Below, in pieces: positions 25,604 to 35,216 of a stretch of DNA of 64,000 nucleotides (the first letter of the stretch is position 1; every line of letters begins with the position of its first letter). The DNA lies in assembly GCA_964440115.1 (NCBI GenBank), contig CAYTPV010000002.1, positions 62,001-126,000 of the forward strand, written 5' to 3'. Under the pieces are notes generated by a model. That model did no database searches, was not told where the DNA came from, and saw only the letters and a list, made by a program, of their open reading frames with translations. The position numbers and the translations under genes were made by a program. This DNA is from JAEWWD01 sp964440115. Lineage in GTDB: Bacteria; Bacillota; Clostridia; Christensenellales; CAG-138.

Positions 25604-25683
25604 ATAGTCTCCCCCAATATTCATCTTAATGTAAGAACAGAATGGCCAGGCATCTGCCCGATACCTGGCCGAAACGGTAAGCT

Positions 25684-27492
25684 CTACGGCCTTCCATATA
25701 GAACCTGACTTGAATCCGCGAAAAGTGACCTGTAAACCGTTTTTTGATTGATCGTGCTTGCGTCGATCACCATGCCGTCACCGGCGTAGATGCCGACATG
25801 GGATACATTCATATACCGTCCGTTGTCGCCCTTGAGTGACCAGAACACCAAGTCACCCGGCTGCAGATTGGCGCGTGAAATGGCTTTGCCGTTCTGTACA
25901 CAGTATTTTGCCTGCGCAGCAGCAGTCCTCGGCAGGCTTATCCCTATTTGGCCGAATACGGACTGCACCATCTTGGAGCAGTCCATTACCCCGTAGGGCG
26001 TTCCAACCTTGCCGTAAGCAAGGTTCACGATTTCTGAGGCAAATTGACTGGATGGAACAGGGCCGGTGTAGGCAATACCATCCTGTACCACGCTGCCAAG
26101 GCCCGCGGTCACTTGCGAGATTAGCTCCGTAAATTCAGGAGAGTCCAGCAATTCGTCGGTGATATTCATCTTCTCCTGGCTAAAGGCGTACTCCGTGTAC
26201 ATCTGCTCGTAGGACTTGACGTGAACCGTGATATGCAATATCCGGTAGGTGTACGTTTCTGTGACCTCGACGCCGTTCTTCATGTGGGATCTTGTTCGTG
26301 TCTGTTGTTCGACGTCATACGTTACTTCGTTCATATCAAAGAACACACTCTGCAGCTTCTGCTGGCGCTTCTCGTCCAGCTCGATCACGTCCATGGACGC
26401 ACCCGTTTCTCTGGCCATGGTCGTGTCCGCAGCAAATACCGCAATGACATCCATCCAGTTATCGGTGGTGTCAATACTGCCGCTGCCCGCGAACGCGATA
26501 CCGCATTCATCGTGCTGTACGCTATCAATTACGGTTTGGATCTTCGTCTTCAGCTCTACATCCAGATTTTGCGTGAGCACCTGCAGGGATGGGGTATCGG
26601 GGTTTTCATCGTCAAAGAGGATACCGAACGGCGAAAACAGCAGCATGGCAATGACCATGACAGCCGCAATGATCAGCAGCACCGGCCCACCGAGTGCCAA
26701 CAGGCCGGATATGATTGCTCTGGCCGCAGCGACAGCAGCGCGCCACACGAATTTGCCAACTCTGACAGCCAGCTTTGCGGCTGCTTTCCCAACCCGATCC
26801 GCCGCCTTCTTTGCAAGCTTGCGTACAGGGCGTGCAGCTAACCGCGCTGCGCTTCCGGCTGTAACCTTTGCTCCGGCTTCCCAGGCAACAGCAGCCGATT
26901 GATAGCCGTGATTGGTAGCGTCCGACAAGGACGCAGCTGCTCTCGCTGCGCCCAATGATGTATTTCCGGCAACCGTAACAGTTCTCCCGGCGCTTTTCAC
27001 CACCGCACCGGTGCTCTTTGCAGCACGGGATACCCGCACCCGGCAATGCCGGGCATGACCGGTGTCGGGTGCAACTGCATGGGCTATTCGTTTGCCCATG
27101 GTCGCCGTTGCCTTTAGTCCGACTGCACCGGCATGGGATGCTGCAGTCCGTATGACCGTATCCGATATACGCCCCATATACCCGGCAGGCGTGGTGTCCT
27201 CTCGGGGTGCGCTGCTGCGGACAGCACGCTGCAGGCGTGACGATACAGACGGCTGTCCTTTCCGGGTTCTTGTTTGTCCGACCGGCAGGGAACGGGAAAG
27301 GGCCGTCCGACTGCCATATGACATTCGAACGGCCCTCATTCCTTTTTGCGTACTCCCGCTGGAGTCTGCATCCTGTTCACGGTTTCGGTAGCCTGATCCG
27401 GGCATTGTCGTATAGGTTCTGCCCCCATACCCCGCGGATCTCACCTGTGCGTGCGCGCCCGGTTGCGTGACATGCGCTCTCCCCCTGCTCAT
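25684..27492 (-). CDS. conjugation cell-wall hydrolase, NlpC/P60 (VirB1-like role)
   Basis: 602 residues. The first 240 are a basic, Arg/Ala-rich cytoplasmic region. A membrane helix follows (about 250-285, ending in LLFSPFGILF), then a middle domain and a C-terminal NlpC/P60 peptidase: catalytic Cys near residue 502 in GVMDCSKMVQ, His near 562 in NVSHVGIYAG, and LQPGDLVFW. It should cut peptidoglycan stem peptides to open the wall for the mating channel. Its start overlaps the virB4 stop by four bases. Confidence 0.88.
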   Translation of the reverse strand: MSRGRAHVTQPGAHAQVRSAGYGGRTYTTMPGSGYRNREQDADSSGSTQKGMRAVRMSYGSRTALSRSLPVGQTRTRKGQPSVSSRLQRAVRSSAPREDTTPAGYMGRISDTVIRTAASHAGAVGLKATATMGKRIAHAVAPDTGHARHCRVRVSRAAKSTGAVVKSAGRTVTVAGNTSLGAARAAASLSDATNHGYQSAAVAWEAGAKVTAGSAARLAARPVRKLAKKAADRVGKAAAKLAVRVGKFVWRAAVAAARAIISGLLALGGPVLLIIAAVMVIAMLLFSPFGILFDDENPDTPSLQVLTQNLDVELKTKIQTVIDSVQHDECGIAFAGSGSIDTTDNWMDVIAVFAADTTMARETGASMDVIELDEKRQQKLQSVFFDMNEVTYDVEQQTRTRSHMKNGVEVTETYTYRILHITVHVKSYEQMYTEYAFSQEKMNITDELLDSPEFTELISQVTAGLGSVVQDGIAYTGPVPSSQFASEIVNLAYGKVGTPYGVMDCSKMVQSVFGQIGISLPRTAAAQAKYCVQNGKAISRANLQPGDLVFWSLKGDNGRYMNVSHVGIYAGDGMVIDASTINQKTVYRSLFADSSQVLYGRP

Positions 27493-29846
27493 GTCCGTTC
27501 TCCCGGTTTGGTGGTCATTGCCCGGTACAGCTCCGTATTCTGGGGGAATTCATCGGTGAATGACGCAATATGCGGGCCAGTGCGCAGCAGGCCGCTGCCG
27601 CACGGTGCGTTCGTAATCCCTTCAATCTGCGTGCCCGAGAGGTGCAACAGGTTTGCAAGCATTTCCCTGTCCGGCCCAAACTGGTTCAGGATCACCGAAA
27701 ACTCGCTGTTGGAGAACATGGATACCGTATCATCGTCCCGGAGTACATCGGTGACGTTCTGCGTGATTGCCGTACACAACGCGCCGTACTTGCGAACGCG
27801 CTTCCACAGGCTCTGCAGCACACTTCTGCAATACCGGTTGTTAAACAGCAGATGCGCCTCGTCAATGTAGATCCATGTGCGCTTGCCCTGCGCTCTGTTG
27901 CGCGTGACACGGTTGAATATGGCGTCGAGCACCACCAGCATGCCCAATGTCTTCAGGTTGTCCCCGAGATTGCGGATGTCGAAGCAGATGAGCCGGTCAT
28001 CCATGTTCACATTGGTGGGCTTTGCGAAGATGTCCTGACTGCCGGTTACATATAGCTGCAGGGCAAGCGCGATTTCCCGCGCTTCCGGGTGCGGCTGCTT
28101 GTTCAGCTCTTCGTAAAACTGTACCAGCGTCGGCGGTTCGCCCTTGTAGCCGTTGCGGATGAATTCCTCATATACCTTGCTGACGCAATGGTCAATAATG
28201 CTGCGCTGAGATGCGTTGATCTTATTGTCCATTACCTGTGCGCAGAACGAGAGGATGAAGTCATTCTTCAGGCTCAGGGGCTTGTTCAATTCCGTATCCC
28301 TGTCGAAGTAATTCTCGTTAAAGTCGAACAGATTGACATAGTGCGCGCCACCGGTCGACATGTGAATGACGCTGCCATGAAGCTTTTCTACGAGCATCCC
28401 ATACTCCGACTCGGGATCTATGATCAGGATATCGTCGTCGGTAGCCAGCACCAGATTGGCTATCTCGCGCTTGGCCGCAAAGGATTTGCCTGAGCCGGGA
28501 ACGCCGAATATGAAGCCGTTGCCGTTGAGCGACCGCTTCCTGTCCATCAGGATCATGGAATTGCTCAGGGCGTTCCGTCCGTAATAGATGCCATTTTTGT
28601 CCATGATCTCTTTGGCCCGAAATGGCACATGCATGGCTGCGGACGCCGTTGTCATGGTGCGCACGTCGAATACGCGCCTTACCCCATACGGGAGTACGGT
28701 ATTCATCCCATTGATCTGACGAAACAGCATTGTGCCCATCTGTCCGTCGTCGCCGCGGACACAGGAAAGTATGGTTTCGGTATCGCTGTCCAGCTGCTCT
28801 TTCGTGTCCGCCATGTGGACAATGGTAATCACTGCGAATATCATGCGCTGATCCTCGTCGGTGACCAAACGCAGCATTTCGGTACTGTCCCCGATCTGCT
28901 GCTGCATCTCAAACGGGATATCGGCTTCCGAATTGTTGCGCCGCTGCTTGCGCGTGAAATTGACAGCATTGGTCTGCAGCCCGGTCAGAATATTCTGTGA
29001 CAACCGAACCGCTTCGGGCTTGGGCACGAAAACCATATCCATGGACAGCATGAGCCTGCGGTTCATGTCGCAGAGGTTACGGATACTTTCGTCCTTGATA
29101 TAGGTGGCATATTCTCGCATATACAGCACGCGCGCATACGCGTTCCCAATGCGCAGATGGTCGGGGTGGATCTCTATCCCGTCCGGAAGCACATAATCCT
29201 TGAAGCTGTGCCCGCGGCGCATGGCCCGGTGAATATCAAAGGCAAAGTACATTTCCTCACCGGGCCTGAAAAAGTCGTGGATGATTTTAAGCCGCTCGTT
29301 TGCGTCAAGCGGATAGACGTTGGAAGACACATGCGTCAGCTGACGCTGCAGTTCCTTGTAGATGCGCTGGAACACGGTCCGCGCTTCCTCCACATCATTT
29401 TTCGTTACGGTTACGGTAAAGTACTTATCCTGCATGATACCGCTGACATTGGCGACATTCGCTTTGAGCATGTCGTTGTATTCCGTGCGCATGGTGTCGA
29501 GGCCATCTCCCATGTACGGGATGAGGATATTGCTTTCAAACGCCAACCGGTCCATAATGTGGTTGTTAATGGTGGTCTTAAGCGTAACGCTGTCGTCTAT
29601 CGAATTGAGGATTTTACAGAGATAACCATAGATGTTCTGCCGGTCTTCTTCCGACACGCTGAAATAGTCTATGTCCTCAAACCGGAATGTCTTGCTGAAA
29701 CGTTTGGATTTGTCCGATGTGTCCGTCCTTAAAAATATCCCGTCCTCATATAGGACGTCAACGGGCATGATTTGCTGAACGCTTCGTGGAATAGAGAACT
29801 TTACCTTTTCCTGTGCGTTGCTTCTTTGCAGAGCCGGTATGACCAT
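27489..29846 (-). CDS. VirB4-type conjugation ATPase
   Basis: 785 residues. N-terminal VKFSIPRSVQQIMPVDVLYEDGI is the usual start of Firmicute VirB4/TraE-like proteins (key part SIPRSVQQ), so the ATG at 29846 is kept although it overlaps prgI by 89 bases. Walker A GVPGSGKS near residue 445, Walker B region DDDILIIDPESEYG, and DEAHLLF and QNVTDVL towards the C-terminus. It powers assembly and transport in the type IV secretion channel at the inner face of the membrane. Confidence 0.94.
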   Translation of the reverse strand: MVIPALQRSNAQEKVKFSIPRSVQQIMPVDVLYEDGIFLRTDTSDKSKRFSKTFRFEDIDYFSVSEEDRQNIYGYLCKILNSIDDSVTLKTTINNHIMDRLAFESNILIPYMGDGLDTMRTEYNDMLKANVANVSGIMQDKYFTVTVTKNDVEEARTVFQRIYKELQRQLTHVSSNVYPLDANERLKIIHDFFRPGEEMYFAFDIHRAMRRGHSFKDYVLPDGIEIHPDHLRIGNAYARVLYMREYATYIKDESIRNLCDMNRRLMLSMDMVFVPKPEAVRLSQNILTGLQTNAVNFTRKQRRNNSEADIPFEMQQQIGDSTEMLRLVTDEDQRMIFAVITIVHMADTKEQLDSDTETILSCVRGDDGQMGTMLFRQINGMNTVLPYGVRRVFDVRTMTTASAAMHVPFRAKEIMDKNGIYYGRNALSNSMILMDRKRSLNGNGFIFGVPGSGKSFAAKREIANLVLATDDDILIIDPESEYGMLVEKLHGSVIHMSTGGAHYVNLFDFNENYFDRDTELNKPLSLKNDFILSFCAQVMDNKINASQRSIIDHCVSKVYEEFIRNGYKGEPPTLVQFYEELNKQPHPEAREIALALQLYVTGSQDIFAKPTNVNMDDRLICFDIRNLGDNLKTLGMLVVLDAIFNRVTRNRAQGKRTWIYIDEAHLLFNNRYCRSVLQSLWKRVRKYGALCTAITQNVTDVLRDDDTVSMFSNSEFSVILNQFGPDREMLANLLHLSGTQIEGITNAPCGSGLLRTGPHIASFTDEFPQNTELYRAMTTKPGERT

Positions 29847-30210
29847 CCTGTTTCACTTCCTTTGTTTGTTCGTTTTCCGGAGGCAGTTGCTGCAGCATAT
29901 CGAAATACAGGTTTGAGGGTCGGTAAATAAGGCGCTTGGGGGTAATCACGTACCGGAATATGGCCAGCAGGAACTGCTCAAGGGGCAAGCCCTGGTACTT
30001 GTAAAACCCGAACAGCGCAAAAGGCGCAGCGCCCGCTATACAGACCCATGTCGTGGCTTCCTCACCGAGTGCATCGTTCAAAGCAAGATACAGCCCCAGC
30101 GCCGTGCCTGCAGCCAATACGGAGAATATGAACTGGCGCAGAGACAACCCCAGATAGATGCTTTCATGATAGTTGCGTATTTCTTTGACGAGTTTGGTCT
30201 CCAGATGCAT
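29758..30210 (-). CDS. PrgI family conjugation membrane protein
   Basis: 150 residues from ATG 30210 (GAGAGGTG upstream). Begins MHLETKLVKEIRNY, then two membrane helices (about 25-65), the family motif GFYKYQGLPLEQFLLAI and LIYRPSNLYF, and a basic tail of 45 residues that is encoded in the overlap with virB4. PrgI proteins are small inner-membrane components just upstream of virB4 in Gram-positive conjugation loci (VirB3-like position). Confidence 0.87.
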   Translation of the reverse strand: MHLETKLVKEIRNYHESIYLGLSLRQFIFSVLAAGTALGLYLALNDALGEEATTWVCIAGAAPFALFGFYKYQGLPLEQFLLAIFRYVITPKRLIYRPSNLYFDMLQQLPPENEQTKEVKQDGHTGSAKKQRTGKGKVLYSTKRSANHAR

Positions 30211-30214
30211 GGTT

Positions 30215-31192
30215 TCACCTCTCCATCCCTGAGCGTACATGCTCCTTTTTTAAGGGAGGATGCACCTGCATTAGGAAATCGTTGTAGTCATTGCCCAACG
30301 GCGCAGGGATATCCAGCACCTCATATTCATTCTTGAGCGCAGATGCGATCACGCCGGTGGTATGCCGGCCCGGCTCATCGTTGTCCAGGCACAGCTCAAT
30401 GCGCTTCACCTCCGGGTGATCGGCAAGGTACTGCTGCAGCGCGAGAGGCACCATTTTCTCGCCGCCTTCCCTCGCCGGTGCAACGCCGGAGAGTATGATC
30501 CGGTGTACGGTGTTCATGGCCTTGCCCGAAAGCACCGACAGCGTGACATCCGAGAGCAGGTCGATCGCGCCTTCGAAAACACGCAGCCGGTCGCTCTCAA
30601 CCGCTGCCGGTATCCGAAATGCGAACCGCTTGTCGCTCCCGGTAACGTCCATCTTAAACGGGGCCGGGCTGGTACCGCGCATACAGGCAAACCTTGGTTC
30701 TCCCCGCATATCTTTCCCTACAAACACGGCGTTGTGGTAAGGCGCCGACTCATACAGTGTCCCGGCGCGAATGCAGGAGTCGATCACGTTCGCGTGAATA
30801 CCGCGTGAAAGCAGGTACGCCCTGACACGCTTGGTGGTCGGGTATTCTTCCGGGAGTGCGAATGGGGATTTGGGCTTCGTCTTCAGCTTTGCTTTTGCCT
30901 GTTCAAACTCCACGGGGTACATGGCCATTCCCGATAGAATGAGCTTCACAGCCGGGATAAACTCCATGCCCCGTACCTTTATGAGATATTGAATGGCACT
31001 ACGTCCGCCACCCCCTTGCGAACACCAGTGCCATTTGCCATTGGAGATACGCAGCGAATCGTGGGTTCTGGTTGTATACTCATTGCCTGACACATGCACC
31101 AGCTCATTTGGCTCATATATGGATAAATACGTGAAGAGATCCATCTCTTTTGCTTTTTCAACCAGTTCCGGATCAAACCATGGCATTCTCAT
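30215..31192 (-). CDS. DUF3991/Toprim-domain protein (primase-like)
   Basis: 325 residues. Zinc-ribbon-like N-terminus with CSQGGGGRSAIQYLIK, a DUF3991 segment (AYLLSRGIHANVIDSCIRAGTLYE) and a Toprim fold at the C-terminus: VFEGAIDLLS (catalytic Glu) and LCLDNDEPG (DxD). Such proteins are common in conjugative elements and may prime lagging-strand synthesis of the transferred strand; activity is not shown. It ends five bases before prgI. Confidence 0.85.
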   Translation of the reverse strand: MRMPWFDPELVEKAKEMDLFTYLSIYEPNELVHVSGNEYTTRTHDSLRISNGKWHWCSQGGGGRSAIQYLIKVRGMEFIPAVKLILSGMAMYPVEFEQAKAKLKTKPKSPFALPEEYPTTKRVRAYLLSRGIHANVIDSCIRAGTLYESAPYHNAVFVGKDMRGEPRFACMRGTSPAPFKMDVTGSDKRFAFRIPAAVESDRLRVFEGAIDLLSDVTLSVLSGKAMNTVHRIILSGVAPAREGGEKMVPLALQQYLADHPEVKRIELCLDNDEPGRHTTGVIASALKNEYEVLDIPAPLGNDYNDFLMQVHPPLKKEHVRSGMER

Positions 31193-31209
31193 CCCTCCTT
31201 TAGATGTAC

Positions 31210-32040
31210 TTAGAGCGCCATCATGTCCTTGACGACCCGGTCACTCATTTTGACCGTGCCGAGCAGTATCAGCATGCTGAAAATGGTTTGTTTGAGGTAA
31301 TCCCCGATCATGGTGCCGGGATCGGTTGACCCGGACGCCGCAATCGACAATGACGAGGATACGTTCGAGAATATGACCAGTGCCAGGATGATGATTGCGC
31401 CCTCCAGACACACACCGGCAAAGCTCTTCAGGAAGGCTTTGCCGATCTGGCTGACGCTTTCGCCGCCCGCGAACGTGGATAGCGGCATGGGCGCGATTGC
31501 GACGTACATGTAGATTTTGAATACCCTGCCGTACACCGTCAGGATGATCATGAAGGAGATGACGGTCACGGCCAGCGAACCGATCAGGCTGATCACCCAT
31601 GGTACAATGCCCTTGATAAACTCAATGTTCTGTATGGCTGTCACAATCTCGGAAGGCAGGGAGAGCGTGCCCACGCCGAGCACGCGCCCTCCGGACTCCG
31701 ATATGATGTGCTGCCCGATCGCCAGCATGGCCAGCAGGATATCCATTGCGTAGGTCACAACAGCCTTGGCTATGGCGAACCGGATAAACAGTTTCACCGC
31801 GGCCTCCGGCCGCTTTAGCTCCACCAGACTGTGTGTAGTCTGCGCCACATTCATGGCGAAGAATATCACCAGCAGCGACAGCCCCACTGCCTTGAGCGCG
31901 CCGTTGATATCCACAATCACGCTCCACAGCCCGCTGTTGTAGTCCTGAGGCGAAGTCATGATCAGTGTGCTTATTTCAGACAGTTTGGTGTTCCATGTTG
32001 AAAGCGCTGAATTGAGGTTGTCTGCGATCCCTTGCCACAT
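31210..32040 (-). CDS. VirB6/TrbL-like polytopic channel protein
   Basis: 276 residues from ATG 32040 (AAGGAAGTG upstream). At least six membrane helices, an N-terminal soluble stretch MWQGIADNLNSALSTW, and the conserved VYGRVFKIYMYVAIAPMP and GGESVSQIGKAFLKSF segments of TrbL/VirB6 proteins in Firmicute elements (key part RVFKIYMYVAIAP). It should form the membrane part of the mating pore together with VirB4 and PrgI. Confidence 0.88.
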   Translation of the reverse strand: MWQGIADNLNSALSTWNTKLSEISTLIMTSPQDYNSGLWSVIVDINGALKAVGLSLLVIFFAMNVAQTTHSLVELKRPEAAVKLFIRFAIAKAVVTYAMDILLAMLAIGQHIISESGGRVLGVGTLSLPSEIVTAIQNIEFIKGIVPWVISLIGSLAVTVISFMIILTVYGRVFKIYMYVAIAPMPLSTFAGGESVSQIGKAFLKSFAGVCLEGAIIILALVIFSNVSSSLSIAASGSTDPGTMIGDYLKQTIFSMLILLGTVKMSDRVVKDMMAL

Positions 32041-32070
32041 GCGCTCACTTCCTTTCCGAGACCGCAAAGA

Positions 32071-32388
32071 CTAAACGGCGCTGCCGGTAATAAGTGTGAG
32101 GATTTCCTTGGCGAACGTGATCAGCACGCCGCCGGCGACGGAGAGGAAGCCATTTGCTCTCTGCGACGGGTCCTGGCTTTTGAAGGAAAGGCCAACCTGT
32201 ACAATGCCCATGCCGAGCACGATCAGTCCGACCGCGCGTATGACCGAGAAAATGAAGCTGGACATGTTGTTGATGACCGTCAGCGGTTCTGACTCTTCCG
32301 CAAGCGCCGGTACCGCGTACATAACCATAACTGCCACCACAAAAATAAGCGCGATTACGCGCTTTTGAAAAAATGAGATCCGGTTCAT
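32071..32388 (-). CDS. Maff2/VirB2-like small membrane protein
   Basis: 105 residues from ATG 32388, with AGGAGG before it. Signal peptide (residues 10-31, ending VPALAEES), then two hydrophobic segments separated by SFKSQDPSQRANGFL. Size, order and position between VirD4 and VirB6 match the Maff2 family, a pilin-like conjugation component of Gram-positive elements. Confidence 0.86.
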   Translation of the reverse strand: MNRISFFQKRVIALIFVVAVMVMYAVPALAEESEPLTVINNMSSFIFSVIRAVGLIVLGMGIVQVGLSFKSQDPSQRANGFLSVAGGVLITFAKEILTLITGSAV

Positions 32389-32405
32389 TGTTGCCTCCTG
32401 TACTT

Positions 32406-34211
32406 TCATCCCTGCTTATCGGGCAGGTTATTTTCGGTTTGTCCATAGAACAGCTCATATGTCTGCAATTCATCCAGCACTACAAAATCGCTGTCCGAAG
32501 AAACGAGCAGCGGCGCGCTGGCGTAGTCGAACCCGTTGGGCGCGCTTCCGTGGGAATATGTCTTTTTCCCTCCGAGAGCCGTTTCCTTGATACGCGGGTG
32601 TGCGAATGTGTTGTATTTTCGATCCATTACTCCGCGCTCTCCTCGCATGAAGAATATCGCATGGTCATTGTCCATTAGCCGCACTTCGTCCGGGGTCATT
32701 AGTTCACGCCCCGTCTGCTGCCAGTTCACGCTGTAACTCCCACTTCGTCCGCGCGTTCGTCCGTTGGATAGGGTGCTGATCGTTTCTTTGCCAAGCAGCT
32801 CCGAGATATACTTGTGCGTATCCTTGTCATTACCGCCCAGATACAGTAGAGTATCACAGTTGCCCACGATACTCCGCCATTCATCTTTAAACAGCTTTTG
32901 TATCTGTCCCAAGTCCTGCAGTACGATGGAAACCGACATTTCCCTGCTGCGGATGGTGGCTACCACTTTGTCAAAATCATTCGGCAAAGCGACATTGGCA
33001 AATTCATCCATTAGGAAGTGCACATGTTGGGGCAGTTTTCTTCCCGGACTGGCATCCGCAAGATGGGCGAGTTCCTGAAACAGCTGCGAGTATAATACCC
33101 CTATAATGAAATTGAAAGAAGTGTCATTGTCCGGGATAATCGCATACAACGCGACCTTCTTTTTACCCATTTCAATCAGTTGCAGTTCATCCGTTTGTGT
33201 GAGGGAAGCAAGAGACGGGATATTGAATTTCTCCAGTCGAACCCCGAGTGAGATGAGTATGGACTTTGCCAACTTACCGGCTGCGATTTTAAAGAGGTTA
33301 TACTGCTTCACCGCAATGTGCCCCGGTGCGCGTGTGGCAAGACGATCAAAGAGTATATCCAGCGGCCCCTGATGTTCCTCATCTTCTTCCCGAATATCTG
33401 CCGCGATAATCATGTCACAGACCATGGCAAAGGTTTGTTCTTCTATTGGCGCTTCGTAATACAGATAGAACATGAGCGCTTCCAGAAGCGCAGTTTCCGC
33501 GTTTACCCAAAACGGGTCCGACGAATTTGATCCTTTGGGCGTTGTGTTCTTAATGAGGTTGGTGACAAGCCGCATGATATCCTCTTCACGCCGGAAATAT
33601 GCAAACGGATTGTACCCGTGCGATCGCTCCATGTTAACAAGATCCAGAACTCGAACAGTATATCCTTCCTTTTCCAGCAGCATGCCGGTGTCCTCCAGCA
33701 GTTCGCCCTTGGGGTCCAGAATTACATAGGAACTGTTGCACTGCATGAGGTTGGGCTTGGCGTAGAATAGGCTCTTGCCTGAGCCTGATCCGCCAATGAC
33801 AACGGTATTGAGGTTACGTCTGGTTTCCCGCTGGTTCATACCCTGCCGCATATGCTGCGTAAACAGTCGGTTGGAAAACTGATCTTTGGTCTCTTCATAT
33901 TTCTTTCGGATGCTGTCGACATCTCCCCATTTCGCTGAGCCGTGCTCTTCGCCACTCCGGAGATTGCGGCGTGTAGCGTAATGATAGAGCACACAGAATC
34001 CATATACGCCAACGAATATGGCCACGAACCGCAAGGTGTTCGGTGTCCATTTCAGCCGGAAGGGCGTTGCCATGGCCGCTTCAAGCGCGTCAATCCACGA
34101 CAGCAGATTTCCGGTATACGTCTGGGCGGCGAGAACCGCCGCCCACACCACAGGTAGCAACAGGAGTGCCCATATGATCCAGTCCTGTTTTTCAGAATGC
34201 GTCCTGTTCAT
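32406..34211 (-). CDS. VirD4/TraG type IV coupling protein
   Basis: 601 residues. Two N-terminal membrane helices (about 13-30 and 62-82), NLRSGEEHGSAKWG, Walker A GGSGSGKSLFYAKPN near 139-147, VILDPKGEL, Walker B region FLMDEFANV, and the TraG signature SREMSVSIVLQDLGQI. It couples the relaxase-DNA complex to the secretion channel. It ends 18 bases before the Maff2 start. Confidence 0.95.
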   Translation of the reverse strand: MNRTHSEKQDWIIWALLLLPVVWAAVLAAQTYTGNLLSWIDALEAAMATPFRLKWTPNTLRFVAIFVGVYGFCVLYHYATRRNLRSGEEHGSAKWGDVDSIRKKYEETKDQFSNRLFTQHMRQGMNQRETRRNLNTVVIGGSGSGKSLFYAKPNLMQCNSSYVILDPKGELLEDTGMLLEKEGYTVRVLDLVNMERSHGYNPFAYFRREEDIMRLVTNLIKNTTPKGSNSSDPFWVNAETALLEALMFYLYYEAPIEEQTFAMVCDMIIAADIREEDEEHQGPLDILFDRLATRAPGHIAVKQYNLFKIAAGKLAKSILISLGVRLEKFNIPSLASLTQTDELQLIEMGKKKVALYAIIPDNDTSFNFIIGVLYSQLFQELAHLADASPGRKLPQHVHFLMDEFANVALPNDFDKVVATIRSREMSVSIVLQDLGQIQKLFKDEWRSIVGNCDTLLYLGGNDKDTHKYISELLGKETISTLSNGRTRGRSGSYSVNWQQTGRELMTPDEVRLMDNDHAIFFMRGERGVMDRKYNTFAHPRIKETALGGKKTYSHGSAPNGFDYASAPLLVSSDSDFVVLDELQTYELFYGQTENNLPDKQG

Positions 34212-34217
34212 CCGTGC

Positions 34218-34421
34218 TCACCTTTCCATACCCCGGCTCTGGGCAAACCGCTTTGCCTGTCGTTTGGTAGGGGCATCCATGACCTTCAATAACGTTTCAT
34301 TCACAAAGGCTGTATCCTGATTTGTACTGACCAGCTCGTTGCGCATTTTGTTCAGTGCGTTGATAATAAGCCCATATTCATAATGATCGATTTCCACCAC
34401 ACGGGCATCCGGATCATGCAT
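34218..34421 (-). CDS. small conserved conjugation-locus protein
   Basis: 67 residues, strong ribosome site (GGAAGGAGG), six bases before the virD4 start. Soluble and helical (VEIDHYEYGLIINALNKMRN, KVMDAPTKRQAKRF). Proteins of this size and place recur ahead of virD4 in clostridial elements; no function is established that I can cite. Confidence 0.65.
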   Translation of the reverse strand: MHDPDARVVEIDHYEYGLIINALNKMRNELVSTNQDTAFVNETLLKVMDAPTKRQAKRFAQSRGMER

Positions 34422-34463
34422 TTGCCTGCCTCCTTCCTTGAATAGATCAATTCTCTTCCGCTT

Positions 34464-35216
34464 TTATCTGGCCTTTGATTTGATGTTCGCGCTCCGGGCT
34501 GGCCGGGTATGCGCAAGTGACGGCGCGGCCGGTTTCCGAGTATCCATCTGCTGCTTGATTTCGCTAAGATCCTTCCGGACAGACGGCCGGGACTCAGTAG
34601 TATTGCTTGTATTGCTGGATGCTTCTGAGGAAGGCGCGAACGGACTCTCTTTTCCCGTCCACGCTGTCATAGGGTTTTTCTGCTGCTGCGCCTCCGGTAT
34701 GCTGGCCGCAGCGCCGGTTAGCTCCGTTTTCGTACCCTCACTTGATTTCTCAGCACTGACCGGCGCTGCGTTTTCCATGGCCGTTTCCACCACGGCCTCA
34801 GTTTTCTCGGTAGTCTGGTCTTTCTCAATGTCCTTACGGATCTGCTCCACATCCACCGTAGCGAGTGCAAAGCGCTCCGCAATACGGTTGACTTTGGCTG
34901 CGTCAGCGGCGTTGACGATGACGTCACACAAGCCGTCCGGGTTTTTCCGGTCGTAGATGGCTGCGTATAGGACGCCATATTTCTTTGCTTCCGCTGCAAA
35001 GGTTTTCAGATCCGCAGCTTTGATCATGAACACCTTTGTGGGTTTGCCGTTGAAGCTGTCAATCCGGGTTTTGCCCTTCGAGCGTTTTTCTTCTTTCAAG
35101 ACCGCTACCAGAAAAGTGGCCAGATTCATGAGCGCCTTACCGGTGAGATTGCCTGCCACCTCAACGCCTTTGAGTGTCATATTGGTGAGTTGATCGACTG
35201 CGTCGCCTGTCTGCAT
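34464..35216 (-). CDS. PcfB/DUF3801 family conjugation protein
   Basis: 250 residues. The N-terminal 140 match DUF3801/PcfB: GKALMNLATFLVAVLK, KPTKVFMIKAADLKTFAAEAKKYGVLYA (key part IKAADLKTFAAEAKKYGV), VIVNAADAAKVNRIAERF. The rest is a disordered Glu/Thr/Ser/Ala tail. PcfB-type proteins act with the coupling protein and relaxase. The start, with GAGGAGG upstream, lies inside the relaxase 3' end (56-base overlap). Confidence 0.82.
   Translation of the reverse strand: MQTGDAVDQLTNMTLKGVEVAGNLTGKALMNLATFLVAVLKEEKRSKGKTRIDSFNGKPTKVFMIKAADLKTFAAEAKKYGVLYAAIYDRKNPDGLCDVIVNAADAAKVNRIAERFALATVDVEQIRKDIEKDQTTEKTEAVVETAMENAAPVSAEKSSEGTKTELTGAAASIPEAQQQKNPMTAWTGKESPFAPSSEASSNTSNTTESRPSVRKDLSEIKQQMDTRKPAAPSLAHTRPARSANIKSKAR

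Noticed and set aside
26221..26902. Two plus-strand frames of over 200 codons within the NlpC/P60 conjugation gene
   Set aside because: They are antisense to conserved sequence and have low-complexity translations.
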